DNA from: Porphyra umbilicalis
Taxonomy: Eukaryota > Rhodophyta > Bangiophyceae > Bangiales > Bangiaceae
DNA length: 64,000 nt
Direction: 5' to 3'
Assembly (NCBI GenBank): GCA_002049455.2
Contig: KV918770.1
Span: forward strand, 124,001 to 188,000
Below the pieces are notes generated by a model. It was not told the DNA's origin, searched no databases, and saw nothing but the letters and a program-made list of their open reading frames with translations. This document shows positions 23,765-34,546 of the stretch, piece after piece. The position numbers were made by a program, and so were the translations under genes. Every line of letters begins with the position of its first letter. Positions within the stretch are counted from its first letter, which is position 1.

Positions 23765-24962
23765 CTATCGGACGGCAGGTTGCGCCCACTGCTGCCGGGG
23801 CGGCCGCTTGCCAAAGAGGGACAGCGCGGTGGTGCTGACAGCCGCAGCCCCGACTGCAGTGACAGAGGGTGCCTCTACTGGAGTTCTCGCCCCGGTGGCC
23901 TCGGGCTTTTCCGCCGCTCGTCGGGTGCCGGCGGGTTGTCCCCCGGCCACCTGGGCGGGCTTAGCGGTCGCTCCTGCCCTGGTTGCTGGCCCACCGACAG
24001 GCCGCCCGCCGCCCACCGACCCGGGCTTGGAGGCGGCTCGTTGAGCGGCGCGCCGCCCGTCCACCTTGGTGGGCTTGGCTGCCGACCGTTGGGCGGCCCG
24101 CCGCCCGTCCACCTTCGCGGGCTTGGCTGCCGACCGTTGGGCGGCCCGCCGCCCGTCCACCTCGGCGGGCTTGGATGCCGACCGTTGGGCGGCGCACCGC
24201 CCGTCCACCTCGGTGGGCTCGGCTGCCGACGGTTGGGCGGCGCGCCGCCGGTCCACCTCTGCGGGCTTGGCTGCCGACCGTTGGGCGGCGCGCCGCCCGT
24301 CCACCTCGGTGGGCTCGGCTGCCGACGGTCGAGCGGCGCGCCGCCCGTCCACCTCTGCGGGCTTGGCTGCCGCCCGTTGGGCGGCGCGCCGCCCGTCCAC
24401 CGCGGCGGGCTTGGCTGACGACGGTCGGTCGGCGCGCCGCCCGTCCACCGCGGTAGGCTTGGCTGCCGACGGTTGGGCGGCGCGCCGCCCGTCCACCTCG
24501 GCGGGCTTGGCCGCCGACCGTTGGGCGGCGCGCCGCTCGTCCACCGCGGCGGGCTTGGCTGACGACGGTCGGTCTGCGCGCCGCCCGTCCACCGCGGCGG
24601 GCTTGGCTGCCGACGGTCGGGCGGCGTGCCGCCTGTCCACCGCGGCGGGCTCAGATGACGACGGTCGGGCGGCGCGCCGCCCGTCCACCGCGGCGGCGTC
24701 CACGGCCGTCGTTCTTGTGGTAGCGCGACGCCCGTCCACGGCGGCGGAGGTGGTCGACGGGTTGGTGGCAGACGACCACTTTGCAGATCTGGACGCGGGG
24801 GGGGGGCGGGCAGCAGCAGTCGCACTGGCAGTGCGCCAAGTGCGAAGCGACCGCGTCGGTCCAGTCGCGAAGCAGCCGCCGATCTTCGTCGTTCCGCCAC
24901 CGCTGCCGCGTCCGCTGGGCCCTCCGCCGCTTGGTGTCGGGAGGCTTCTTCTTCCAAATCAT
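23765..24962 (-). pseudogene. Uncharacterised basic protein with 16-aa repeats (one frameshift at poly-C)
   Basis: From ATG 24962 the frame opens MIWKKKPPDTKRRRAQRTRQ and continues WRNDEDRRLLRDWTDAVASH and HCQCDCCC (possible metal-binding cysteines). A run of ten C on this strand (24806-24797) separates it from another frame that carries about 14 copies of a 16-residue repeat, consensus KPAEVDGRRAAQRSAA, and ends at 23765 in GKRPPRQQWAQPAVR. Both sides look coding while the other frames look like filler, so the poly-C run marks a frameshift or an assembly slip. The repeat is basic and Ala/Pro-rich, like linker-histone tails in composition only. The N-terminal W..DEDRRLL..W pattern faintly recalls SANT domains. 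It has the same strand as, and lies just upstream of, the Harbinger ORF1, so it may be an extra gene of that element or an independent gene. Confidence 0.4.
24035..24735. repeat. 48-bp minisatellite (about 14 units)
   Basis: The unit contains GCGCGCCGCCCGTCCACCTC and GCGGGCTTGGCTGCCGACC and recurs every 48 bp; CCACC starts are spaced 48 apart near 24061, 24109 and 24157. Variants are single-base. It encodes the 16-aa repeats of the overlapping minus-strand frame, so the array probably expanded inside a coding sequence. Confidence 0.85.
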
Positions 24963-26689
24963 TGCGTCGGCAGCCGCCCCGTAATAGGAGAGGACCAACC
25001 ACCGGGGGCGACCACCGGCCACGCGAGCCACGGGCGGTAGCCAGCCGCAGCAGCCGGGGACGGAAGCCGCCCACGCAACCAGCGCGCGGCAGCCGCCCAC
25101 ACCGCCGATGGGCGGCAGGCGCCCACACCACCGACCGCCAGCCGCTGCAGCCGGTGACGGCAGCCGCCCACACAAGCAGCGCGCGGCCGCCGCCCACACC
25201 GCCGACGGGCGGCAGCCGCACACACAACCGGTGAGCGGCCGCCGTTCACACAACCAGCGCGCGGCGGCCGCCCAAACCGCCGACGGGCGGCAGCCGTCCA
25301 CACCACCGGCGCGCGGCCGCCGCCCACTGCACCAAACCGCCGGCGGGCGGACGGAAAGCGCGCGCGCGCCAAGCGCGTCAACGTGTGCCCCCCTCTGGCA
25401 GCGCAGGCGGCCGCCAAGCACGCACTGGCGCGGCAGCCGCCCCCGCCGTGGCCGCACTTGCCGCACCCGCCGCCGCCGCCGCCGCCGCCGCCGCCCGCCG
25501 GAAGCCGCCCACGAAAGGAGGGCCCGGGAGAGGCAAACCGACGTGGGAGACGGAACGGGGTGGTGGGGGGGTATTGCCCCAGAAGGGGCCCTCAAAGCAA
25601 GTCAAAAAGCGCGCGCAAGCTCGAGCCCAAACCCGCCGTGCACCGGCCGCTGTCTAGGCCACGTCCGCCGCAAAAACATGGCTCGCAAAAACAGCGCGCG
25701 CACGACGGGCAGTCGCGTCAGCGACGATGGCGCTGGCGGGGGTGTGACGATACCGCGCAAGAGAGGCGGGTGCTGGGCGGCACGCCGTGGGGGGCAAGAA
25801 GCACGCTTCCAACACGACGGCACGCCCTGCGAGCGTATGCCCCACCACCGACGCCACCGCCACATCCACACCCCGCCCTCAGGGACACGCACCAGGGGTG
25901 GCCCGCGCCCGCGCGGGGCCCAAGACTGAACGCGTCTCCTCGAGCCCCGCCACCACACGCCTGCGCTGGGCCTCGAGGCAGCCGCCGCCACGCTTCTCAG
26001 CACGAGGCCGACGATGCGTGGCGTGACGGCTGCCACGCGCGAGCCCGCCCGAAGAGCTGACAACCCCAGGCCGAGGCCGACCGACCGAGAACATGTGCGT
26101 GGACTCCCCCCCACCACCGAAAAAGAGATACACTCCACCTCTTATTGCTTGAGGCCAAATAGCTGCGGCCGACGCGGATAACTAATGGAAGGTGCGAGCT
26201 AGAGCGAGGCGCCAGAAGCGGGTCACGGGCACAACGCAGAGAGAGGGCTCCAACCGTCGCAGACATGAGCCAATCAAATGGAAGTCAGCTGGATGCACGG
26301 GTTCTGGAGAAATTGTCCTGCTGATGGTGGTTCGCCTCAACCAATGAAAAGTGGCTGTACTGCTGACCATGCGGAAGCGGCAGCCAGGCATCTTGGCCCA
26401 GGTCCCTCAGTGCGAACGGCCAGCAGCGCACGACGCGGCCGCGGTGGGGGGAAGTGTTGGACTCAGACAGCCTGGTCGGGGTGTCATAAGCAGGGCCTGC
26501 GGATCGTTCCTAAAAAGATCCGCGGCGCGCGCATGACGCGAGGCGATCGCGTGGCAAGCCGCAACGCGGTGGCGTTCGCGGCCGCCGTGTCTCGGTCGCG
26601 TCGTCAGCACGACGCGTGCCCCACACGAGACTCGATAGAGACCAGCCCTTCCCACACACAGTCGGACACGTAGGGGCACGACCATGCTC
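24963..26689. other. GC-rich spacer with short degenerate repeats
   Basis: From 25.0 to 25.4 kb short units such as CCGCCGACGGGCGGCAGCCG recur irregularly, and long frames are open on both strands from composition alone. From 25.6 to 26.7 kb the sequence is mixed. No frame resembles a known protein. Confidence 0.45.
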
Positions 26690-27450
26690 GCAGCTGATGG
26701 TGGTGGGCCCTGCCCGCAAGGAGGTGTGACGGCAGGGCACTACCACGCTCGCAGCTGTTTGTGGTGGGCCCTGCCCGGGAGGGGGTGTGGCGGGATGGCA
26801 CCACCACGCTCGCAGCTGTTGGTGGTGGGCCCTGCCGGGAGGGGGTGTGGCGGGGGGGCACGACCACGCTCGCAGCTGTTGGTGGTGGGCCCTGCTGGGG
26901 AGGGGGTGTGGCGGGATGGCACCAACACGCTCCCAGCTGTTGGTGGTGGGCCCTGCTGGGGAGAGGGTGTGGCGGGGGGGCACCACCACGCTGCCAGATT
27001 TTGATGGTGGTGGGCCCTGCTGGGGAGGGGGTGTGGCGGGGGGGCACCACCACGCTAGCAGCTGTTGGTGGTGGGCCCTGCTGGGGAGGGGGTGTGGCGG
27101 GATGGCACCAACACGCTCCCAGCTGTTGGTGGTGGGCCCTGCTTGGGAGGGGGTGTGGCGGGGGGGCACCACCACGCTGCCAAATGTTGGTCGTGGGCCC
27201 TGCTGGGGAGGAGGTGTGGCGGGGGGGCACCACCACGCTCGCAGCTGTTGGTGGTGAGCCCTGCTGGGGAGGGGGTGTGGCCGGATGGCACCAACACGCT
27301 CCGTGCTGTTGGTGGTGGGCCCTGCTGTTGAGAAGGTGTGTTGGGGGGGCACCACCACGCTGCCAGATGTTGGTGGTGGGCCCTGCTGGGGAGGGGGTGT
27401 GGTGGGGGGGCACCACCACGCTCCCAGCTGTTGGTGGTGAGCCCTGCCCG
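26690..27450. repeat. 61-bp minisatellite (about 12 units)
   Basis: The unit carries GGTGGTGGGCCCTGCTGGGG, GGTGTGGCGGG and CACCACCACGCTCGCAGCTG. Starts of GGTGGGCCC at 26702, 26763, 26824, 26884, 26945, 27009, 27070 and 27131 give a period of 60-64, mostly 61 bp. This is not a multiple of three, so unlike several other arrays here it is unlikely to be a coding expansion. The higher-order pattern (units alternating CACCACCACGCT and CACCAACACGCT) suggests duplication of blocks of units. Confidence 0.9.
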
Positions 27451-28218
27451 GGCGATGTGTGGCGGGCGGCCACGAAAAGTCTTGGCGCGCCTGTGCGCTC
27501 GCCACTTTGAGCTGTCCTCCCAGGTGCTTGTCATCCTACAGTCTCGAGCTGTATGTAACAGCTGGTACGGCAGCGCCGCATCACAGAGAGCCACAAACAG
27601 GGATCTCCGGCCGAGACTCGTTGCCCTGGATCTGCCTCCTTTTCTCGATCTCGAGGCCCACGACATTCGTTCTGGGGCGGATCACTCGAATGCCGGTCGA
27701 TCATCTGAGACATCCGTGCCAACGTGCGGCTCCCATGCTCCGTGGTGTGGGCCGGGGGAGAATATGTCTCACTCTTCATTGTGATTCTCAGCGATTTCTC
27801 TCTGGCGAGAGTACCATTGGCTAGGAGAACACCTTCCCCGTGTGCCGTGGCAGCCCGTGGCGCCACCATGTGGCGCTCAATCGACATTTTTAACGACGCT
27901 CTCTCACTTTGTGTCATACATGTGACTCGTGTCTGCATCGTGTCAAACGATCGCTGCCTTTCGTCGGCCTGTCGACCGCAATCTGCAGCGGATCTCGCGG
28001 ATCGCCCCACCTCAGAGGCTCCGAGATTCCGCGGAAAGTTTACTCCAAGGGATTGGGCCACGGACCGCCCACCAACACGAAGGACTATCGATGGAAAAGA
28101 AGCCCGGTACGGAGTAGCTCTATTGCACATATGGCCCATTCCAGGACCATACAATAGGCGGCCCGTGAGGGGGCGCCACGTCCCAAGACCAATCGAGATT
28201 TTAAGGATAGTCCTTTGA
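27451..28218. other. Spacer
   Basis: Frames are open on both strands but none has a domain or gene-like composition. Nothing is seen. Confidence 0.4.
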
Positions 28219-28811
28219 CATTGCTAGGTTTGCTATTTTCTCTCACAAAAGCTCGTCGCGTCCCTTTACCTTACAGCCACTTACTAGCCATAAGACTGGA
28301 AAAATGGGGTTAGAACTGGGATATCGCCCCCTCCCTGCGGCGCGGAGGCCTCCCCATCCGCGCGTCGGGGGCAGAGCCCTCGAGGCGGACGGCGCAGAGA
28401 CGTGATGCGGCCACGTCATTCAGCAGCGCCGCCGTGAGGGTGAGGGGGGCGGGAAGCGCTCTCGAGCATAGCCGGCGGGCTGTTCCCGACTCATTGCGGT
28501 GGCTGCCGCCGTAGCGGCAGCCGCATGGACCGAAAGTGGCAAGCCCCCCGCGTGTGGCCAAACGGAGGCACTCCCGCGGGACAGAGTGATCCCGCCTACC
28601 GCAGGCGGCCACCACCCGGCGCTGTCCTCAGAGCGGAGGCGTCTGTTGCCCACCTGTCGGTGGCTGCGGGTGGAGCTCCGGCCACCGGGACGCTGCTGTT
28701 GCGGACGGGGTAACTGCGGGAAAGGGTCGCGGGGGTGGGATGGCAGGGTCGAGAGGGATGTGAGCTCTGTATTGGCTGCCAACTGATTGTACGTCAAAGC
28801 CAACAGCTACG
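28219..28811. mobile_element. ~590 bp dispersed repeat, copy 2 (MITE-like)
   Basis: Direct repeat of 9825-10409, differing at a small number of positions. Here the left end is intact (CATTGCTAGGTTTGC from 28219), complementary to the intact right end of copy 1, while this copy's right end has drifted (around 28796-28811). Together they define a short DNA element with about 15-bp terminal inverted repeats and no coding capacity. Confidence 0.7.
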
Positions 28812-29674
28812 TTTAGGGCGGAGCCACGAACGTGCCGTTTGGGACACTCGAATAGTGAAATGAAAGTGCCACGTGAGCGCATCCGATTTGGTCCGCGAAG
28901 GCGTTTGACGGACGAGCAAAGATCCGCAATGGAGTTAGGCAGAACGGGGGCTACTAACAGCGAAAGAGGAACACATTGGAGGGATCATCGGTGAACATGC
29001 GAACAGGGTCGGTGAAAGACTGCCAGTCGCAATCCGTTCGCTCTTGATTCCATACAGTTGTTCCACCAAAAACCTAGCACACCCGCGGGACCAATAGTTC
29101 CATCGACATCTCACATGTGCCTCCTCTGCTCTCCAATACTATCTTTTTTCGACCTGCGCTGATGAAACTCCCTCGAACATGACCGATCTACGATGACAGC
29201 GGAGGCGCGGCGGACCTGAGGGACCTTCTCAAGAGGGACATGGGCTTTCTGAAAGAATATTTCCGAGACAGCTAAAGCTGCACCGGATTTCGGAACTCGT
29301 GGCAGGTCCACTGCACGCGTGGCGCGAGAATATCGCCTACGTTCACAAGTGTTGGGCACTATCACGCATGGCAGCAAATTGTTCCCTCGATAGATCCTCC
29401 GGCCCTGCGCTCTCATTGGCGCGGACGTCCACAAGGCACTGCCCACATTCTCGCTGATATGGTGGACCAATGAGAGAGCGCCAGAGTGCCTCTATTGAAA
29501 ACGGGCCCTGCAATAGATGCCTCACGTGTTACCGGCTCACACGCAGCGGGAACGCACGTTACGACTCACTGGAATTGTTTTTTTTGGCAGCCGTCGCCTG
29601 TTTTCGAAATGGGCTCATCACACACAAGCTGGACTGACTCACGAGGCAGCAAAAATCAGCAAGGACTTTTCGGA
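28812..29674. other. Spacer
   Basis: No gene is seen. Near 29595-29670 there is weak inverted similarity to 34949-35000, suggesting that the terminal repeats of the next element once reached further out. Confidence 0.35.
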
Positions 29675-30089
29675 GGCCTTCACTGGCCCCACACGTCGGG
29701 GTGCCAGGCCCGTCGACCAATTTCGCTGTTCCGCCCGTGGCGCGCGTGCCAGGCGTCACACGTCCAGTGTCAATGATCAGAGAGCGGCCCCAGGCGTGTC
29801 GCCCACTTCTGCTGACAGCCAAGTACGAGCAGGACAGAGACCAGTAGATCTCCTTCTCCGCGCCATTTCGAACCGGTGGCAGGTCCATTGCGAAATCATA
29901 GGGAATCGCAGCATCTTTTGACACTATCTTGATCCCTGAACGATGGCCCGACGGTCCAGATCACAGGCCCGTTCTGGGTCGGTCGAGGTCACATGATCAA
30001 ATTTGTGACGATCAGAACGCAGATGTCGACCGGACGCCGGCGTCGTCGATTCGGACCACGTCGCCGCCGCGATCCGCAGCCCCCCCACG
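29675..30089. repeat. Left terminal inverted repeat
   Basis: Reverse complement of 34547-34948. It contains AATTTCGCTGTTCCGCCCGT, TGATCCCTGAACGATGGCCC and AATTTGTGACGATCAGAACG in both arms. A frame starting SKDAAIPYDFAMDLPPVR is open in both arms, but only because the arms are copies of each other. Confidence 0.8.
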
Positions 30090-30491
30090 CCTTGTCAAGA
30101 CCCAGTGTACCGGCTCTTCTGGGTCGCGGCGGAAGCGGCAGCGTCCCATTGGGTTCCCGTTCCAAATACGAGCTACCATTGGTCACTATCAAATTTGTGA
30201 GCGTCAGCTCAAAACATGCCTAAAGCACCGCTCCTTTTCTCGAAACTGCAACGTGGAACAGGTCACTGGCCCCTCCGGTGCCTCGAGAGGGGGGGCTTCC
30301 CTTGCAAGGACCTCTACCTTGGCAAAATCGCCCCCACGGACCCACCCACCAGCACACAATGCGGCGCACCGCACGGACAGGCGCTGCTAGCTCACTCCCA
30401 AAGCATGCTACCACAACACCTGAGCCATAGGTGCATTCCGTCAGCCTCCCCTCCGGCCGGTCCATGACCACAATCAAATCCCTAGCACGCT

Positions 30492-33400
30492 TCAATGAGA
30501 CTGCTTCTGCAGTCGACTCTCATGCGCAATCATGGTATCGGCCGCCCTTGCAAATACCTTCTCTGCCCACAGCTCCCGGTCATGCTCAGCTTTCTTCTGG
30601 GTCTCACTGCGCACGGGAAGCGCGGGCTCGTTGGCGCGCAAGCGCTTATCGCCTGCCTTTGTGGCTGTGTGCGCCCCGTCCTTAGCCGACGCTCGTTTGT
30701 GGGCCACCCTGCCGACTACAGCAGGGCTCGCGTCACGAGCCAGCGCCATGGCACGCAAAAAGAAATCAGTGGACGCGAGGTCCGACCCACCGGGGTAAAG
30801 CCGTGCGGTTTGCGTAAACCGACCGTGCCATGCTTCAAGCCCCTGCACACCGTACAGCCCGATGCTCCCAAACTATTTCAGAAAGTCCGGGGCGTGGGCG
30901 AGTGGGATGTGCAGCTTAGGGGACACGTTGATCCACGCGAATGAGCCCTTCAGGCCGACCACAAAGTCCGTCACATTGGCCCAAAAAGCAGTAGTCTCGT
31001 CGTTCGTCGCAATCGTAGCACGGTTCAGGACCTTTCGGACCCTGTTCCACCTCTTCCATGCGTCTTTGTACGTCTGGAGGTACTGCTTTGCGTGCTCGAC
31101 GCGCCCCGCCTCCACCTCGACGAGTTGCTGCTCCAGCGCAGCGCAAACAGCATCGCTGTGCTCCCCGATCGCGTGGCAATCACGTCTGATAAAGAGGCCA
31201 CCGTGATACGGTACGGGATGCACGCGAGCCTCCGTGTACAGCAACTCCGCCAGTTCGTAGGCAAAGTCGGACGCAGCGCTTCGGTCGCGGCACCTAATGA
31301 CTACCTCCACGCCCAGTCGAAGCAACCGCAAGTTGATCCCAAGTGTGATGTGGAGAGGAATTGGCACAATTTGGCGCGGATGAGGGGAGAGCAGTGGGCG
31401 CCGAGTCACTGAAAAATAATCTTCCTGCGCGGAGTTGGCCGGTGGCGTGGACCAATTGGCGTACTGATCAGCATCTCGCAGAGGCCAAAGCCCCAACACG
31501 TCTTGCAGCGTCCTGTAATTTGCGTCAAGGGTTGCATGGGCCTTAGTCGGCGACCTCGTGCTCTTGCACTGGTTGCACGGCATGGTCGCATTGGGTCCGT
31601 TGTGCCCCGCCACCGTGCACTGCGCCTCATAGTCGCTGGACAGCACTAACCGTGCTGGTCGTCGCTCCACACGCACAACCAGCCCATGACGGAGGAGCTC
31701 TTCGATTTTGGGCGTGTGAAAGGCCATCATGGCCGCGACCTGGGGGTTCTTGTCCTCGTCACACGGGCAGACCGCTGCGAGGATTGTGTTGCAAGGGTTG
31801 TTGGGCCGCTCCTGGTTCATGATGGTGACCACAATTTTCTCAGACGCCGGCTCGCCCCCCTTGTCCAAGCCGACGGTAATGCGAACGTCGGGGACGGTGG
31901 GGGGGGGGGGCGGCCACCCCAAGCCCCGGGGTCAAAGCCGATAGGCACCGTGGCGTCCTCTGCGCGAAGGGGCTTGCCGTCCGGCCCGTTCACAAAACGC
32001 TCAACGAATTTCTCATTGTCACATAGGAAAGTTACCTGCTCCTGTACTGCCAGTGCCGCATCCGTCAGGTGAGCACCCGTGTGTGTCACGACAACACTCT
32101 TAGCTGCTGACGCCGCCATTTCCCGTTTAGCAGCATGCAGCACGTGGCGGCTGGCCAGCCCACTCTTGCGACCACCGAGCGTCCGCCTGATCTTGCTAAA
32201 GGTGGACCAGCTGCGGCCTAGCTCAAAGACCAAGCCGACCTGCTCCCGCACTGATACTGCATTCTCCTTCCGCAGCCCGCCCGCAGAGCCCGAAAATGCG
32301 TCACCCGCCACAGACCTGGCGCCAGCAGTAACTAGCTGTCCCCGCACGGCTGTTTTGCGCTTATTTCGTTGGCTCTTTCTCACCGAAACCTTCTGAGGCG
32401 AGACCTCACGCAAGTACACCTGAGACCGCCCGTTTCGGTGCTGCAGGTGGATGCGGTCCTTGTTGCCCTTCAGGAGAATGGCAGACGCAATCCGCATCAG
32501 GATGGGCTCATTAGGCGATCGCTCGACCCCGTCCCAGATGAAGTAATCAAGGAAGGCCTGACAGCTTGGAACGTCGTCGGCCTGAACCACTGGTGAGGTG
32601 AGTGGGGGGGCAGCATCAACGTCAAGGGCCGGGGTGGGGTGAAGGTGGCGGGCAGTCGTTTGCATCTGCATCTTCAGGTGGCGTGCTCGTGCGTCAGCCT
32701 CAGAGGCTGCACGCAGCGCCGCCTGCTCCCCCTGTCGTGCGCGATTGGCCTCGAGCCACGCCGAGGTGCACGACGTGCAGAGGCAGTCCTTCACGAGGTT
32801 GACTGCGGGCATCGCAACAGATAGAGGTGGGGGATGAGTAGCATTCAACATACATAGGGGGGGGGTGAAAAGGGGTGCCGTGGGTGCCGACAGTGGCAGA
32901 CGCGCTCGCTTGGAGGGAGGAGGGAACGCATCGTGGGGTAGGGAGCAGTCCTTACCACTGGATGCCTCTTGGTCCACAGCCACGCGCTTTGCTGCTCTGC
33001 GTAGCCTTGATGTACAGGCGTCACAGCTGCCCCGTCTACATCGGGAGATAGAAAGCTGGGCCACGCAGTGGCGAGGGGTTCCAGGTGGATCTGTCAACGC
33101 CCCTTCTCGCCACTCAGCCATGTTTGTGCCCTCCTTGAGAAAAAGGCCATTGCATGTGGCGCACTGGTAGGCCCAGACTGGCTCTTCGAATGCCACCATG
33201 ATATCCTCCGCCGTTGCCCTGGACAAGAAAAGAGGGCATGAGGGCAAACCGGACGGGGGGGAGAGAACTGGAGAGCGGGACACACGCATGCAGTAGTTAG
33301 CCCTGCACACGCTTTGCACAAAATTGACGTCTCGTGGCCTCGAGGGGAGTGAATGCGGACAAGAATGCTGGCAGTGCCGAACCACCTGCACCAAGTTCCC

Positions 33401-33624
33401 ACGCTGAGCCGTAGAGACCAAACTTACGTCCGGTTGCCATCCATATCGACCACTTTGTGAACCTCCGCGGGACAACGGCTGCAAGGATGCGGCGTAAGAG
33501 GGTGGCTCCGCTCGGTCGGCGCAAGACTTGAAACCAGTCGCTCCAAGCCACGGTCGGCGACGAGACAGACGAGCGATTTTGCCGACATCCAAAATTGGGA
33601 CTGGTGGTTCCCCACCCCCCTCAT
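30492..33624 (-). pseudogene. DDE transposase-like protein of an uncharacterised, RAG/Transib-reminiscent family
   Basis: It starts at ATG 33624 (MRGVGNHQSQFW). Exon 1 ends at the GTAAGT donor 33427 and joins exon 2 in frame after a CTTTTCTTGTCCAG acceptor. Cys clusters follow (YQCATC, CRRGSCDAC, CLCTSC), then the core: VGLDKGGEPASEK (first Asp), VLSSDYEAQC (second Asp), CNQCKS (CxxC), IPLHITLGINL, LHIPLAHAPDFL, and GVQGLEAWHGRF (Glu). The D, D, CxxC, LHxxLG, E order matches transposon-derived proteins I recall from cnidarians and nematodes, and loosely RAG1/Transib. It is broken twice: a frame change in a C12 run (31910-31899), and TAG at 30875-30873 just before the catalytic Glu block. It lies inside the ~400-bp TIRs. 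The fold call is fairly safe; the superfamily name is not. Confidence 0.6.
33219..33427 (-). other. GT-AG intron in the DDE transposase gene
   Basis: Donor GTAAGTTTGG at 33427 and acceptor TTTTCTTGTCCAG ending at 33219, 209 bp. The flanking codons join in phase (..VDMDGNR-T-ATAEDIMVAF..), while the intron itself is open only in an unrelated frame. Confidence 0.7.
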
Positions 33625-33769
33625 TCAGGTTTCAGCGGGGGGGTCGCATTTGCGTCGCGACGCAAATCGCGATGCACCACTCACAATTTGGCACGTTGCT
33701 CCGTGATTTTCAATGAGTTGCTGTCATGCTCAGACCCAGAAGAGCCACCTTGACTAGGCGTGCCCCCAC

Positions 33770-34545
33770 CCCCTTCACAACCGCCGACGTCGCCGTCGCC
33801 GCGGCTGCGACCGAGTTGTCCCCCCCACCCCCCCCCCTGCCGCCCCACGCTCCCCCCCGCCCCCCCCCCCCCCCTCCTGTTCCAATCACTTCTGTTTCTC
33901 GTGTCGTCTTACATTCGTTTTTCTTGCTTTCTTTTTCGTGGGTCATCTGCCTTGTTCTTCGAGCTCTTCCTTCCTGTCGTAGATAAAAACACACGCCGCT
34001 CCTGTTCTTTTTTGTCTTGGTCATTCTTTTGCGCTGCGGGACTGAGTTTGCGGTCGCTGCAGTTTATTGCACTTCTTTACTGTCGGCATCAGTTCTTCAC
34101 GCCCTTCCACAGCGCGTAAAATGCTGCTTCAAGTCGTGGAGGGAGAAGCCGCCTCGAACTCAGAGTGCACAAACCCACCGCCGTGACCTTTATTCACCCA
34201 TCAGAAAAAAAAAGCACAACGCAAGAGAGCCACCACCGGTGATCAGCACCAACAAGGGAGCGTGACGAGGGCGGCAGTGGTAGAAACGACAAGAAAAAAG
34301 AAAAGCATGTGTTTATCTCAACGACACAGAGGATATGCGCAAAGAACAAGGCAGATGACCCACGAAAAAGAAAGCAAGAAAAACAAATGCAAGACGAGAC
34401 GAGAGACAGAAGTAGTGATTGGAACAGGTGGAAGGGGGGGGGGGCGGGGGGGGGCGTGGGGCTGCAGGGGGGGGGGTGGGGGGGACGCCTCGGTCGCAGC
34501 CGCGGCGACGGCGACGTCGGAGGTGGGGAGGGGGGTGGGGGGGCT
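33770..34545. repeat. Foldback repeat (two ~260-bp inverted arms, ~250-bp centre)
   Basis: The sequence at 33770-34020 is closely matched by the reverse complement of about 34275-34545. Shared landmarks are GCCGACGTCGCCGTCGCCGC, long C runs, TCTTGCTTTCTTTTTCGTGG and CATCTGCCTTGTTCTT. The centre (34020-34270) is unique. The unit sits inside the larger long-TIR element, touching its right arm, so it is either a nested insertion or part of a complex terminus. No coding function is seen. Confidence 0.65.
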
Positions 34546-34546
34546 G

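Noticed and set aside
29559-29924. Conserved ORF (SKDAAIPYDFAMDLPP..) present twice, at 29.9 kb and 34.7 kb
   Set aside because: The two copies are the two arms of one inverted repeat, so their similarity is not evidence of coding.
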